Source: Oculatella sp. LEGE 06141
GTDB taxonomy: Bacteria > Cyanobacteriota > Cyanobacteriia > Elainellales > Elainellaceae
Length of the DNA: 64,000 nt
NCBI RefSeq assembly: GCF_015207605.1
Contig: NZ_JADEWO010000021.1
Coordinates: 1-64,000 of the forward strand
Direction of reading: 5' to 3'
Part shown: positions 34,378 to 43,766 of the stretch, piece by piece
Numbering within the stretch: position 1 is the first letter of the stretch
How the letters are laid out: every line of letters starts with the position of its first letter
Made by a program: the position numbers and the translations under genes
The notes under the pieces: generated by a model
Database searches by the model: none
Seen by the model: the letters and a program-made list of their open reading frames with translations, nothing else
What the model was told of the DNA's origin: nothing

Positions 34378-34693
34378 TGGCTCTGTGTTCCTCCTAAATT
34401 CTTCTTGTAGCCGTATTGCTGTTCATCATGTCGCAAATTGAACAGTAAACGTTCACTATGAGCAGGAAATGGGGATAAATGCTAAATATTTGTCAACAAA
34501 GTTGGCAATGGACGAGTAGTAAGTGTATTTAACTAGATTTTTGTTAATGATAGCGGCTTCATCTGCAAAAAATTCTCCCTGCTCTGTTTTTGTGCTTCAG
34601 CACCAGGAAAGCGGCTTTATCAGTTTGGCTATGTTTTACCAGGCATACTTTTTTGGGCATAGCGGCGACGCTCACTGTTTTGCAACAGATGTT
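34378..34693. other. Intergenic region, AT-rich
   Basis: 316 bases between two minus-strand genes. It likely holds the glycosyltransferase promoter (TTGACAAATATTTAGC on the minus strand near 34495). I see no gene. Confidence 0.35.
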
Positions 34694-36775
34694 TCATCGC
34701 CAAATTCTGATCGTTGTATCACTACTGCTACTCACTAAGGTATTGTCGGCAAGGCTGCTGACCGATAGCACCTGGCTCGAATGAGCCGGGATCGTTTGAA
34801 TCGATCGAGGTGTTTTGCCAGGGGATCGGTCGGCCTGGGTATCCCATAGCTTAATGGTGTGGTCGAAACTGGCGCTGGCAATAGCTTGGGGACTTAAGAA
34901 AGTGACCGAAACAACGCGATCGCTGTGCCCTTCAAAGGTTTGCAGCAATTGTCCGGTTGAAGCATTCCACAGCTTCACAAATCCATCCCAGCCACCGCTG
35001 ACAATCTGCTGCCCATCCGGACTGAACGCCACCGCAGCAACGGCATCTCGATGGCCGCCTGGTTCGCCGAGCGTCCGCAGCAAATCACCTGTCGTTGCAT
35101 TCCAGATACGAACCGTTTTGTCTCCACTGCTGCTGGCGATCGTCTTACCATCTGGACTGAGAGCCACCGAATACACCACCGCTGTATGTGCCGACAGCGT
35201 GCGGCTCTCGCCCGTTTCCAAATTCCAGATTCGTACCGTTCGGTCTTCGCTACCGCTCACCAGTGTTTGGCTATCTCGACTCAGCGCTACCGACAGCACG
35301 GGTGCCGTATGTCCCTCTAACGTTTGAATCAGTTCGCCTGTCGTCAGATTCCATAGCTTAATGGTGCGATCGCCACTGCCACTGGCAAGCAGTTTCCCGT
35401 CTGCACTTAAACTGAGCGATTGCACCACATCGGTGTGTCCGGCCAGCGCCCGCTGTACCTGCCGCGTACCCACGTTCCACACGTTGATGGGATAGCGACC
35501 TGCGACCTGGGCGGTGTCTACACTAACCAGCGATCGCCCATCGGGACTCAACAGAGCCGACTGAACTGGAGCCGTTCCCGTTAGCGTTTCGACCAACGCC
35601 AGTTGATTGCCCCCGGCAAGCGATCGAGGAACGAGGTTTGGATACTTCAGGACATAGGGCACGGCATACAGGCCGATTGTCAAAGCTAATACAGCTCCCC
35701 CCATGCCGATCAAAAGTTTAGACAGGTAGTGAGGTAACGCTGTTTCGGGCTTAATATCGCTGCGGGATACCGGGGTTGCTGGGATTGCGAGTCGCTGTCG
35801 TACCTGCGTCACGGCTTCGGCGGGGGAGGATAAAGTTGGACGTGTTGTTGCAGTTTGTAGCGCTGCCTTTAACTGGCTCACTGAAGCAAACCGATCGGTC
35901 GGCGATTTTTGCAAACAGCGCATGACGACCGCTTCCAGGGCAGACGGTAGCTGTTCACATCCGGATTGCGATCGCAACGGTTGCGGCGGTTTTGTGGCAT
36001 GAGCCGTTAGCCAGGCATGGTTGGTAATTGGGTGATTTCTAAAATCCAACCCAAACGGATCAATGCCCGACAGCATTTCGTAGAGAATCACGCCGAGGCT
36101 GTATATGTCCGATCGCTCATCCACCGTGTCTCCGTCAAACTGTTCAGGAGAGGCATAGTGGCAGGTTCCCAGAAAAAGGTTGGTGGCAGTGTGTTCTGCC
36201 TGTAATGATTGAATTTTGGCAATACCGAAATCTATGATTTTGACAAATTCTCCTAACGCGGTTGGAATCAAGAAAATGTTGTCCGGCTTGAGGTCGCGAT
36301 GCACGACTTTAATTTGTTCACTTGTATTGGTTTCTCGATTCCATAACACGACTCCAGCATGAGCAGCCTCCAACCCCGCACAAACCTGGATCATGATGTT
36401 GCAGGTTTGCTCGACCGAGAGGCGTGGCTGTTCTGTAAGCAACTGTCCCAGCGTTTGCCCCTGAAGGTACTCCATGACATAAAACGGGTAGTTTTCGGAC
36501 GTTAATCCGTAATCGCTCACCTGAACAATATGGGTACTTTTGAGAGCGGCGCAAATAGCACATTCACGCTCAAATCGCGTTTCTAACTCTCGATTATTCG
36601 TAATTGCAAGCGATTCTTTTAATACTTTCAGCGCGATCGCTTTGCCGAGCCGAGTATCCGTTGCCAGAAAAACATCGCCCATGCCGCCGCCGCCCAGCCG
36701 CTGATCGAGCCGATAGCGATCGCCAACTAAACGACCAATCCATGTATCCGGTTGAGGTGAAGAATGTTGACTCAT
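34694..36775 (-). CDS. Ser/Thr protein kinase fused to WD40 propeller
   Basis: 693 residues from the ATG at 36775 (an ATG 13 codons earlier is possible). The kinase domain has the Gly-loop LGGGGMGDV at 27-35, Lys50, HRDLKPDN at 159-166 and DFG at 182-184. One membrane segment at about 357-380 separates it from a C-terminal WD40 domain of about seven repeats (ILxSGSGDRTIKLWN type). The WD40 part is predicted to lie outside the cytoplasmic membrane, making this a receptor-like kinase. It is adjacent to another membrane-anchored WD40 protein on the same strand. Confidence 0.92.
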   Translation of the reverse strand: MSQHSSPQPDTWIGRLVGDRYRLDQRLGGGGMGDVFLATDTRLGKAIALKVLKESLAITNNRELETRFERECAICAALKSTHIVQVSDYGLTSENYPFYVMEYLQGQTLGQLLTEQPRLSVEQTCNIMIQVCAGLEAAHAGVVLWNRETNTSEQIKVVHRDLKPDNIFLIPTALGEFVKIIDFGIAKIQSLQAEHTATNLFLGTCHYASPEQFDGDTVDERSDIYSLGVILYEMLSGIDPFGLDFRNHPITNHAWLTAHATKPPQPLRSQSGCEQLPSALEAVVMRCLQKSPTDRFASVSQLKAALQTATTRPTLSSPAEAVTQVRQRLAIPATPVSRSDIKPETALPHYLSKLLIGMGGAVLALTIGLYAVPYVLKYPNLVPRSLAGGNQLALVETLTGTAPVQSALLSPDGRSLVSVDTAQVAGRYPINVWNVGTRQVQRALAGHTDVVQSLSLSADGKLLASGSGDRTIKLWNLTTGELIQTLEGHTAPVLSVALSRDSQTLVSGSEDRTVRIWNLETGESRTLSAHTAVVYSVALSPDGKTIASSSGDKTVRIWNATTGDLLRTLGEPGGHRDAVAAVAFSPDGQQIVSGGWDGFVKLWNASTGQLLQTFEGHSDRVVSVTFLSPQAIASASFDHTIKLWDTQADRSPGKTPRSIQTIPAHSSQVLSVSSLADNTLVSSSSDTTIRIWR

Positions 36776-36828
36776 GGAAATTATGTCTACTCTGAGTCGA
36801 TTTGCTACAAACACGCCGTCTTGTGGGG

Positions 36829-37980
36829 TTAGTTTCGCTGCCAGAGTGCGATTGTGCCATCCCGTGCGCCGCTAACCAATGTTTTGCCATCGGGGCTAAA
36901 GGCAACCGATAAAACCCAGTCAAAATTGCCAAACACCGTTGCTATTAGCGTTTTCTGCTCTAAATCCCACAGTTTAATTGTGCTGTCGATGCCGCCGCTG
37001 GCAAGGGTTTTACCATCGGGACTAAAGGCGATCGCCACAATGTGATTAACGTGTCCCAAAAACGAGTGCAGTTCCGTTCCAGTTTCAACATCCCAGAGCT
37101 TGATGGCACCGTCCCATCCGGCACTGGCGATCGTTTGACCACTGGGGGTAAAGGCCAACGCTCTCACCGTGTCGGTGTGTCCTGTCAGGGTTTGTAGGAG
37201 TTGGCCGGTGCGCCAGTCCCATAGCCGAATGGTGGTATCTTTGCTGCCGCTCGCCAACCGTTGCCCATCGGGACTAAAGGCGACGGGGAAGAGGCGATCG
37301 CGGTGCCCCGACAAGGTTCGCAGTAGCTGCCCGGTTTGCAGGTTCCACAGGCGAATGGTGCTGTCGCCACCGCCGCTAGCGAGCGTTTGACTATCGGGGG
37401 TGAATGCCAATGACCAGATCACGCCAACATGCCCGTTTAGCGTTTGCAGCAGTTCGCCCGTTTGCAAGTTCCACAGCCGGATGGTGCGGTCAGCGCTCCC
37501 TGTTGCCAGAGTTTCACCATCGGGGCTAATGGCGATCGCATGAATCACATCGGTATGACCCTGCAGCGTATGCAGTACTTTTTGTGTCTGCATGTCTCGA
37601 ACTTCAACCACGCTGCCGCTAACCGAGGCCAGCGTGGTGCCATCGGGAGATAGCGCCACCCACCAGGCTGCCCCAAATCGCCCAATGGAGGTTTGTACAC
37701 TCAACTGCTTCCACTCGGTTGCGATCGCGCAGTTCTCCAGAGCAATGCGCGGTTCAACTAACTGCGTTGCATCTGGTACGCCAGCATCCAGCGCTTGAAT
37801 GGCAATGTTGCAGGGCTGAGCCGCTTGAGCAGCAGAGGGGTTTAATCCTTGTGCCGTGGGCGATCGGCTCAAATTGCCTAAGATAAATCCGGTTCCTAAC
37901 AGAGCCAGCGATGCGGCAGCATAACCAAACCAGGATAGTTGTCTGGTTGTAGCGATCGATGTTTCATCATCATTGTTCAT
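36829..37980 (-). CDS. Membrane-anchored WD40 repeat protein
   Basis: 383 residues from the ATG at 37980, which follows CGAGAGGTTCGTGCC; an upstream in-frame start gives an unlikely extension. One N-terminal membrane segment (about 15-35: WFGYAAASLALLGTGFILG), a linker, then about seven WD40 repeats with the SPDG-x-T-L-A-S-G / I-K-L-W-D pattern. It probably forms one propeller facing the periplasm. It lies 53 bases upstream of the kinase-WD40 gene in the same direction, and the two propellers may interact. Confidence 0.88.
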   Translation of the reverse strand: MNNDDETSIATTRQLSWFGYAAASLALLGTGFILGNLSRSPTAQGLNPSAAQAAQPCNIAIQALDAGVPDATQLVEPRIALENCAIATEWKQLSVQTSIGRFGAAWWVALSPDGTTLASVSGSVVEVRDMQTQKVLHTLQGHTDVIHAIAISPDGETLATGSADRTIRLWNLQTGELLQTLNGHVGVIWSLAFTPDSQTLASGGGDSTIRLWNLQTGQLLRTLSGHRDRLFPVAFSPDGQRLASGSKDTTIRLWDWRTGQLLQTLTGHTDTVRALAFTPSGQTIASAGWDGAIKLWDVETGTELHSFLGHVNHIVAIAFSPDGKTLASGGIDSTIKLWDLEQKTLIATVFGNFDWVLSVAFSPDGKTLVSGARDGTIALWQRN

Positions 37981-38074
37981 GGCACGAACCTCTCGATAGA
38001 AAAGGGATAATAGGGTTTGGTGCAATTGGCAATTGTATCCAGTGCTGACGTTGCCCCCCGCTGTAACGTAGCTG

Positions 38075-38111
38075 CATTGTTGAGGCAAGGAATTTCATCG
38101 CCTCAACAATG
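38075..38111. terminator. Hairpin between the RTX and WD40 genes
   Basis: CATTGTTGAGGC pairs with GCCTCAACAATG in a perfect 12-base stem around a 13-base loop. It lies 12 bases after the stop of the RTX gene. There is no T tract, so it may be a weak terminator or an mRNA stabilising or processing element. Confidence 0.6.
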
Positions 38112-38122
38112 CCAGGTAAGGT

Positions 38123-39448
38123 CTAGGCCAGACCGAATTCAGCCGCAGAGAAGTTGCCCTGGTTGGCCACATCTGTGAGGTTGATCAGGTTTGCCTGAAC
38201 GCTGAAGCGTCCACCGTTCGCCAAATCTTCGGAGAACACAACGCGGCTGAAGCCGAGTGTTTGGTTGAAGTAGACGAATGCACCGCGACCAGAGGTGATA
38301 TTGTTGTTGTCGCGGATGGCGGCGGCGGCAGCTCCCGCATTTGCAAATCCGCCTTCGAGGACCAGAAGGTTGTTGTTTCCTGAGAGCGCACCAACCGCTC
38401 CCTTTTGGAAGTTGAGTTGATTCAGGCCAAATTGTTGGCGATCGAACACCACTTGATCTTCACCAATGGCAAAATCGGTTACAACATCAGGACGATTCAG
38501 GTTTTGACCTGCAACGCCGCCAGCAAACGGATCGGTAGAGAACTGGAATTTGTCACGACCTGCACCACCCGTGAGCGTGTCACCCAGCGTGGCATTATTG
38601 GCTCCGACGATGGTGCCAGTGCCGCCGATCAGCGTGTCATCGCCATTGCCGCCAACCGCAACTACACGGGTACTGCTGTTTCTGGCATCGAGGATGTCGT
38701 TGCCCTCACCGCCGTTAAACTCCACAACTTCGACCCCTGTGTCTGTTAAATCATTGACGATAAAGGTGTCATTGCCACCGCCACCGTTAACATCAAACAC
38801 CTCCGAGGTATCCACAGTAAGATCAAACTGACCAATGGCCAGTCCATCTAACCCAGTCCGCTCAAAGAACGCCTGGTTTTGAGCGTTTTTACCCAAAACG
38901 AAGTTGTCGCCTCTAGACGACGAGCCATTCACTTCGATCGTGTCGCGCCCGTCGCCACCGCTCATGATGTCGTTGCCGTCACCGTCATTCCAGACCAGGG
39001 TGTCGTCTCCGGCATCGCCGCTCATGATGTCATTGCCGCGATCGCCCGTGATGAAGTCGTTGCCGCTACCGCCAAGCAAAAGATCATTGCCCGACCCGCC
39101 GCTGATATTATCATCGCCAGCACCGCCAGCAATGCGATCGCGCCCCGATCCGCCTTCAATAGTGTCGTCGCCAGATCCGGCAGTAATGCGATCGTTCCCG
39201 GCATTACCAGCAATGGTGTCGTCGCCTGTGCCGCCAATCAGCACATCATTACCGGCACCACCAATGATGTCGTCGCCATCTGCACCCCCATTAATCAGAT
39301 CATTGCCCGTGCCACCGTTGCAACGGTCTTCACCAGCCAGGCCAAACAGCCGATCGTTTCCACCTTCTCCAAAGTAAACATCATCGTTACGGCTGCCTCT
39401 AAATAGGTCGTTCGCGTTGGTGCCGCGTAGATTGATTCCCTTAGCCAT
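38123..39448 (-). CDS. RTX-type calcium-binding protein
   Basis: 441 residues from the ATG at 39448, preceded by CAGGAGAAATCAAG. Residues about 10-165 hold roughly 14 G-G-x-G-x-D-x-x-x nonapeptide repeats (GGAGNDVLIGGTGDDTIAG type) that fold into a calcium parallel beta-roll. The C-terminal half has further GGxGND units near 255-300 and ends without a cleavable signal, as in type I secretion substrates. There is no N-terminal signal peptide. No HlyB/HlyD/TolC genes are in the window; a parvulin-type isomerase of the kind often encoded near such exporters is at 45116. Confidence 0.9.
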   Translation of the reverse strand: MAKGINLRGTNANDLFRGSRNDDVYFGEGGNDRLFGLAGEDRCNGGTGNDLINGGADGDDIIGGAGNDVLIGGTGDDTIAGNAGNDRITAGSGDDTIEGGSGRDRIAGGAGDDNISGGSGNDLLLGGSGNDFITGDRGNDIMSGDAGDDTLVWNDGDGNDIMSGGDGRDTIEVNGSSSRGDNFVLGKNAQNQAFFERTGLDGLAIGQFDLTVDTSEVFDVNGGGGNDTFIVNDLTDTGVEVVEFNGGEGNDILDARNSSTRVVAVGGNGDDTLIGGTGTIVGANNATLGDTLTGGAGRDKFQFSTDPFAGGVAGQNLNRPDVVTDFAIGEDQVVFDRQQFGLNQLNFQKGAVGALSGNNNLLVLEGGFANAGAAAAAIRDNNNITSGRGAFVYFNQTLGFSRVVFSEDLANGGRFSVQANLINLTDVANQGNFSAAEFGLA

Positions 39449-40203
39449 CTTGATTTCTCCTGGTGTATCTGTTGAGTGTTTAATTGGATGCGCTGTGCGA
39501 TCGCCGCCATTTTTGACGCACGAAGCGGTCAACCTGACAGGCTGTTTTTGATCTGAGAAACGTGAACCGTTGCTGTATTACTGAGGAGTTAGAACTATTT
39601 AGATCCGTCAGCTATTTAAGGTTTGAGCAACGCATTTTCAAATCCTGAATCTGGTCATTGCTAGAGCGATCGACAAGAACAATGTTTTTGTTAGTTGAGG
39701 AACCTGCAAGAAACAGGGACTTGCGTCTGAACACAAGAACTAGATTAATCAAGCTTTTCCGTTTTGCCAGCAAGAAAAAGTCAGAAGAAGTCAGGTGTGA
39801 AGGTCATATGACTCGAAAAGGGATGTCATGCTCTGAATGGCGATTCATGAAACAGCCCTACAGAAGCACTTTGGGGACGATCAAAACCGTATCGTGTGTT
39901 TTGTAGTTGCCCCTGAATTTTCTGATGTTGCAGCAGTTCTTAATCGAGTCAGCCACAATCTCGCCAGGATGGGTGTAGGGTGTAGGGTTTGAGGCGTGGT
40001 GAATGAAAATGAAAATGGCTGTAAGCAATAGCTGATCCAGTTTTTCCCCAGAACTAGAAGACGAGGGGGGCGGATGAAGACGCAATTGCTCCACTTCAAG
40101 GATTGAGACTCATCGTCTGACGTTACCTGACTTTTTCTTGCTGGCAAATGAAACGATTTTGCTTACGCTGGCTCTCAGTACTGCGTTTTGGGAGGCTGCG
40201 GCA
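39449..40203. other. Divergent intergenic region with repeat copy 3
   Basis: Between the RTX gene and the NapH-like gene. The part next to 39448 likely holds the RTX promoter. Copy 3 of the dispersed repeat is at 39931-40025. An open frame at 39658-39906 has no ribosome binding site and no recognisable content. I see no other gene. Confidence 0.4.
39931..40025 (-). repeat. Dispersed ~96-bp repeat, copy 3
   Basis: On the minus strand it begins GCTTACAGCCATTTTCATT and ends GACTCGATTAAGAACTGCTG, matching copies 1 and 2. The central tract is CCCTACACCCTACACCC, longer than in the others, which suggests slippage in that block. Confidence 0.85.
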
Positions 40204-41973
40204 ATGTTTTCGAAACTGTCGGAAAGGGTTATGCATCGATTGCGCTGGGGACTAACGATCGGCTGGCTCATTCTGATTGTGTCGATGTTTTATGATCCGG
40301 TGTCAGCCGCATGGACGATGAGCGATCGCCTCTTTGCCGCCACCACGGTCAACGGTTGCTTTCAGTTTCAAGGAGAGTGCCGTCCTATTGACCCTTACCC
40401 AATGGGAGCGCGACTGTTCTGGGGGATGGTATTACCGCTGGTAATTCTAACACTGCTGATTTTTGGTCATGAGGCATGGCGACGCATCTGCCCATTGTCA
40501 TTCTTATCACAGATTCCTCGTGCCCTGGGCTGGCAGCGGAAGCGCACCATTAGCGAAACATCGTGGCTCGGTCGTAATGCGTTGTCCCTGCAATGGAGTT
40601 TGCTATTTATCGGATTAAATCTGCGGCTGTTGCTGGTCAATTCCGATCGCCACTGGTTAGGGCTATTCTTGCTGCTCACAATTGGTGCTGCCCTGACGAT
40701 TGGCTTCCTCTATGACGGCAAAACCTGGTGCAACTATTTCTGCCCAATGGCTCCAGTACAGAAAATTTACAGCGAGCCGAGTGGACTGTTTGGCAGTATT
40801 GCCCACACTGCACCACCCAAAACCATTACACAATCCATGTGCCGCACGGTAGACAAAAGTGGCAGCGAAAAAAGCGCCTGCGTTGCCTGCAAAACGGGAT
40901 GCATGGATATTGATGCCGAGGGCGATTACTGGAACGACCTTCGCAAAATCGATCGCAAACTGCTCTACTACGGCTATGTGGGACTGGTGATCGGATTTTA
41001 TTTGTACTTCTGGCTCTATTCTGGCAACTGGAATTTGCTGTCCGCAGGCGTTTGGAATGAAACCAACCAGCTAGCAACGTTACTGAATCCAGGCTTTTTC
41101 ATTGCTGGTCGAGCGATCGCCATTCCCAAGCTGATCGCCGCGCCGTTCACGCTTACAATCACGACTGGTTTAACCTACGCGATCGGACTGTGGGCAGAAC
41201 GTCAGGCGAAGCAACTCAATCAGCGCTGGGGAAATCCACTCAGTGTGGATCAGGTGCAAAGCCGTCTGTTTGCGATCGCCAGCTTTATGGCCTTCAACCT
41301 GCTGTTTTTCCTGGGTGTTCGCTCAACATTGGGCTACCTGCCAGCGATCGCTCAGCAAAGTCTGACCTGGGTTGCCGTTGCCGCCAGTAGCCTGTGGCTA
41401 GCAAAAACCTGGCAGCGCAGTGCCCAACGCTACAACCGTGAACGGGATGCAAACTTGCTGCGGCGGCAACTCACTAAACTCAACATTGACCTGACTCAAG
41501 CGCTGGAAGGGCGATCGCTCGATGAACTAAATCCTGATGAACTGTATGCCCTGGCAAAAGTACTGCCTGGTTTTTCGCAAGACTACCAGCTTCAGGTGTA
41601 TCGAGGCGTGTTGCGAGACGCGTTTGAGCAGCATAGCATTACTGCCCGGATGAGTGTGACCGTCTTCCGTCCGCTGCGGCAAAAACTGGGACTATCAGAT
41701 GAGCTGCACTGGTCGGCGTTAGACCAACTGCAAACGCAAGAGCCACAACTGTTTGTAGTGGAGCGATCGCGGCAAACGGAACCAACGCTGCGACGAGAGA
41801 GCGATCGCCATCAGGATGTCACAGTTTATCGTGGCAATGCCGCCTCACCATCGAGGAAAACAATTGATCACCGAAGCAATGCAGATACAACGGTTGTTCG
41901 TCCGCTGAAGGATGAAACAAGCCACGAGCGCGATCGCACTAACAATTCTTCCAATTCTTCCAATGACCTGTAG
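40204..41973 (+). CDS. NapH/polyferredoxin-like 4Fe-4S membrane protein with long regulated tail
   Basis: 589 residues from the ATG at 40204, preceded by GGGAGGCTGCGGCA; a TTG start at 40138 is possible. About eight membrane segments. Iron-sulfur cysteines lie in RRICPLSFLSQIP, WCNYFCPMAPVQ and MCRTVDKSGSEKSACVACKTGC, as in NapH/NosR-type electron-transfer proteins. The soluble C-terminal ~170 residues are unusual and carry three T-V-x-R motifs: SVTVFRPL (Thr486), DVTVYRG (Thr540) and DTTVVRPL (Thr563). The last two are in a charged, disordered tail. The next gene, 35 bases downstream, encodes an FHA-reductase-ferredoxin fusion. The pair likely passes electrons between a soluble donor and the membrane; the physiological acceptor is unknown. 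Confidence 0.85.
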   Translation: MFSKLSERVMHRLRWGLTIGWLILIVSMFYDPVSAAWTMSDRLFAATTVNGCFQFQGECRPIDPYPMGARLFWGMVLPLVILTLLIFGHEAWRRICPLSFLSQIPRALGWQRKRTISETSWLGRNALSLQWSLLFIGLNLRLLLVNSDRHWLGLFLLLTIGAALTIGFLYDGKTWCNYFCPMAPVQKIYSEPSGLFGSIAHTAPPKTITQSMCRTVDKSGSEKSACVACKTGCMDIDAEGDYWNDLRKIDRKLLYYGYVGLVIGFYLYFWLYSGNWNLLSAGVWNETNQLATLLNPGFFIAGRAIAIPKLIAAPFTLTITTGLTYAIGLWAERQAKQLNQRWGNPLSVDQVQSRLFAIASFMAFNLLFFLGVRSTLGYLPAIAQQSLTWVAVAASSLWLAKTWQRSAQRYNRERDANLLRRQLTKLNIDLTQALEGRSLDELNPDELYALAKVLPGFSQDYQLQVYRGVLRDAFEQHSITARMSVTVFRPLRQKLGLSDELHWSALDQLQTQEPQLFVVERSRQTEPTLRRESDRHQDVTVYRGNAASPSRKTIDHRSNADTTVVRPLKDETSHERDRTNNSSNSSNDL

Positions 41974-42008
41974 GGCATCACTCAATTGCTGTTGATAGGA
42001 GACTAAAC

Positions 42009-43445
42009 ATGCTCAAGATTAAGCAACTTAATACCCGGATTCATGACATTCAAGTTGCTGTGGTGACGCCAGAAACACTGCCTCAGCAGGAATGTCTAAT
42101 TGGGCGGGCTGCTCATTGTCACCTGATCTTAGATAGCGTTGATGTGAGCCGAGTTCATGGCAAAATCCTGCTGCAAAACGGGCAATACTACTACAACGAT
42201 TTAGGTAGTGCCAACGGTTCTTATTTCAATGACAAACCCATTGCGATCGATCAATTGTGTTGCCTGAAGCCAGGAGATCGGTTGAGCATTGGTGATTTTG
42301 TGCTGCTGATTGAAGCGATCGAACCTGTTTCGCAACCGTTGTCACCGCAGAGCAACCGCCCAATGTGGACAAACGGCAACCTGACCGTGCACTGTATCCG
42401 CATCGTTGCAGAAACCGCTGATGTGAAAACATTCACGTTTGTAGCTGAACCCGCCATTTTGTTTGACTACCTGCCCGGTCAATTTGTCACTTTAGAACTG
42501 GACATTAACGGCGAAGAGGTGCTGCGCTCCTACTCCATTTCGTCTTCGCCTACACGTCCGCACACGCTAGAAATTACGGTGAAACGAGTGCCGCCACCAG
42601 CCGATGCGCCACAAGCACCACCAGGACTCGTTTCCAATTGGTTACACGATCATCTTAAGGTGGGTCATTCCGTCAAATTGAACGGTATTCTGGGTAAGTT
42701 TACCTGTTTACCAGATCCACCAACCAGGCTCTTGATGATTTCTGCCGGAAGCGGCATTACGCCAATGATGTCGATGTCGCGCTGGTTTGCAGATACCGGA
42801 GCAGAAACAGAAATCGTTTTCTTTCATTGCGCTCGTACTCCTGGCGATATCATTTTTCGGCAGGAATTAGAGTTGATGGCGGCACGGTTGGCTAATTTTC
42901 GGCTGGCGATCGCCACCACGCGCCCGCAGCCGGGACACTCCTGGTTTAGCTTCACAGGCCGATTAGACCCGGCCATGCTGCAAACCATTGCACCCGATTT
43001 TGGCGATCGTACTGTTTATGTTTGTGGGCCGGAGGGCTTCATGCAAAGTACAAAAACGCTGTTTGAAGGTCTGGGGTTTCCCATGCAAAACTATCATGAG
43101 GAAAGCTTTGGTGCGCCCAAAAAATTGAAAGAAGCCAAACCCAAACCGCCTGTGGTTTCCTCGCCTGTATCTGCATCCAGCCAGCCAAGCGTGTATTTCT
43201 CGCAATCTCAAAAAGACATTGCCAGCGATGGGACAGAAACACTTCTAGAATTGGCGGAACAGGCAGGCATCAAAATTCGCAGCAATTGCAGACAGGGTGT
43301 ATGCGGTGCCTGTAAAAAACGCAAGCTTGAAGGTTCCGTTCGCTATGATTCAGAGCCAGATGGACTCAACAGCAGCGATCGCGACGCAGGATATGTTTTG
43401 ACCTGTGTTGCAGCACCGCTCGATCGCGTTGTGCTTGAGGCATGA
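42009..43445 (+). CDS. FHA domain - ferredoxin-NAD(P) reductase - 2Fe-2S ferredoxin fusion
   Basis: 478 residues. Residues about 5-95 form an FHA phospho-threonine-binding domain (CLIGRAAHCHLIL, DVSRVHGKILL, LGSANGSYFN, with the key Arg, Ser, His and Asn present). Residues about 120-375 form an FAD/NAD(P) reductase: RSYSISSSP for FAD, ISAGSGITPMMSM for the nucleotide, and VYVCGPEGFM. After a Pro/Ser linker, residues about 395-478 form a plant-type ferredoxin, with cysteines in CRQGVCGAC and a final Cys in YVLTCVA. The oxidoreductase part resembles the hybrid-cluster-protein reductase/Hmp-like chain. An FHA domain at the front is an uncommon addition. TAGGAGACTAAAC precedes the ATG. Confidence 0.9.
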   Translation: MLKIKQLNTRIHDIQVAVVTPETLPQQECLIGRAAHCHLILDSVDVSRVHGKILLQNGQYYYNDLGSANGSYFNDKPIAIDQLCCLKPGDRLSIGDFVLLIEAIEPVSQPLSPQSNRPMWTNGNLTVHCIRIVAETADVKTFTFVAEPAILFDYLPGQFVTLELDINGEEVLRSYSISSSPTRPHTLEITVKRVPPPADAPQAPPGLVSNWLHDHLKVGHSVKLNGILGKFTCLPDPPTRLLMISAGSGITPMMSMSRWFADTGAETEIVFFHCARTPGDIIFRQELELMAARLANFRLAIATTRPQPGHSWFSFTGRLDPAMLQTIAPDFGDRTVYVCGPEGFMQSTKTLFEGLGFPMQNYHEESFGAPKKLKEAKPKPPVVSSPVSASSQPSVYFSQSQKDIASDGTETLLELAEQAGIKIRSNCRQGVCGACKKRKLEGSVRYDSEPDGLNSSDRDAGYVLTCVAAPLDRVVLEA

Positions 43446-43766
43446 GGCATCAATGGTGATTTAGCTCCAATCTGCCGAGGGTAATCCCTGCTTCTTTTTC
43501 TCAGAAGTGGGGATATTTGCATGTGTAGATTGAAGTCACGTTGCGATCGCTCAAGCGGTTCTACCATACATGACAAAATCTGACTTTCTTCGCTGGCTTC
43601 ATACTGACTTTCTCGAACTGACAAATTCAATACACTTTTCTATCTTGAATAAGTGCAGGTAACGCACTGGCTGAATTGATAAAGGCGATCGAACTTAACC
43701 CATCATTGATTCGCATTTAGTTCAACTCAATTCACACTAATCTCTTCTACATTTCAGGAAAATACA
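43446..43766. other. Intergenic region with likely promoter
   Basis: 321 bases with no supported gene. The last ~100 bases are AT-rich and likely include a promoter for the next gene. This weakens the case that the redox pair and the downstream genes share one transcript. Confidence 0.35.

Noticed and set aside
38879-39406. Long plus-strand open frames opposite the RTX gene
   Set aside because: They are antisense to the glycine/aspartate repeats, low-complexity (Val/Ala/Ile or Pro/Ser-rich), and lack ribosome binding sites.
39658-39906. 82-codon plus-strand frame upstream of repeat copy 3
   Set aside because: Composition is unlike neighbouring genes and there is no ribosome binding site or family signal.
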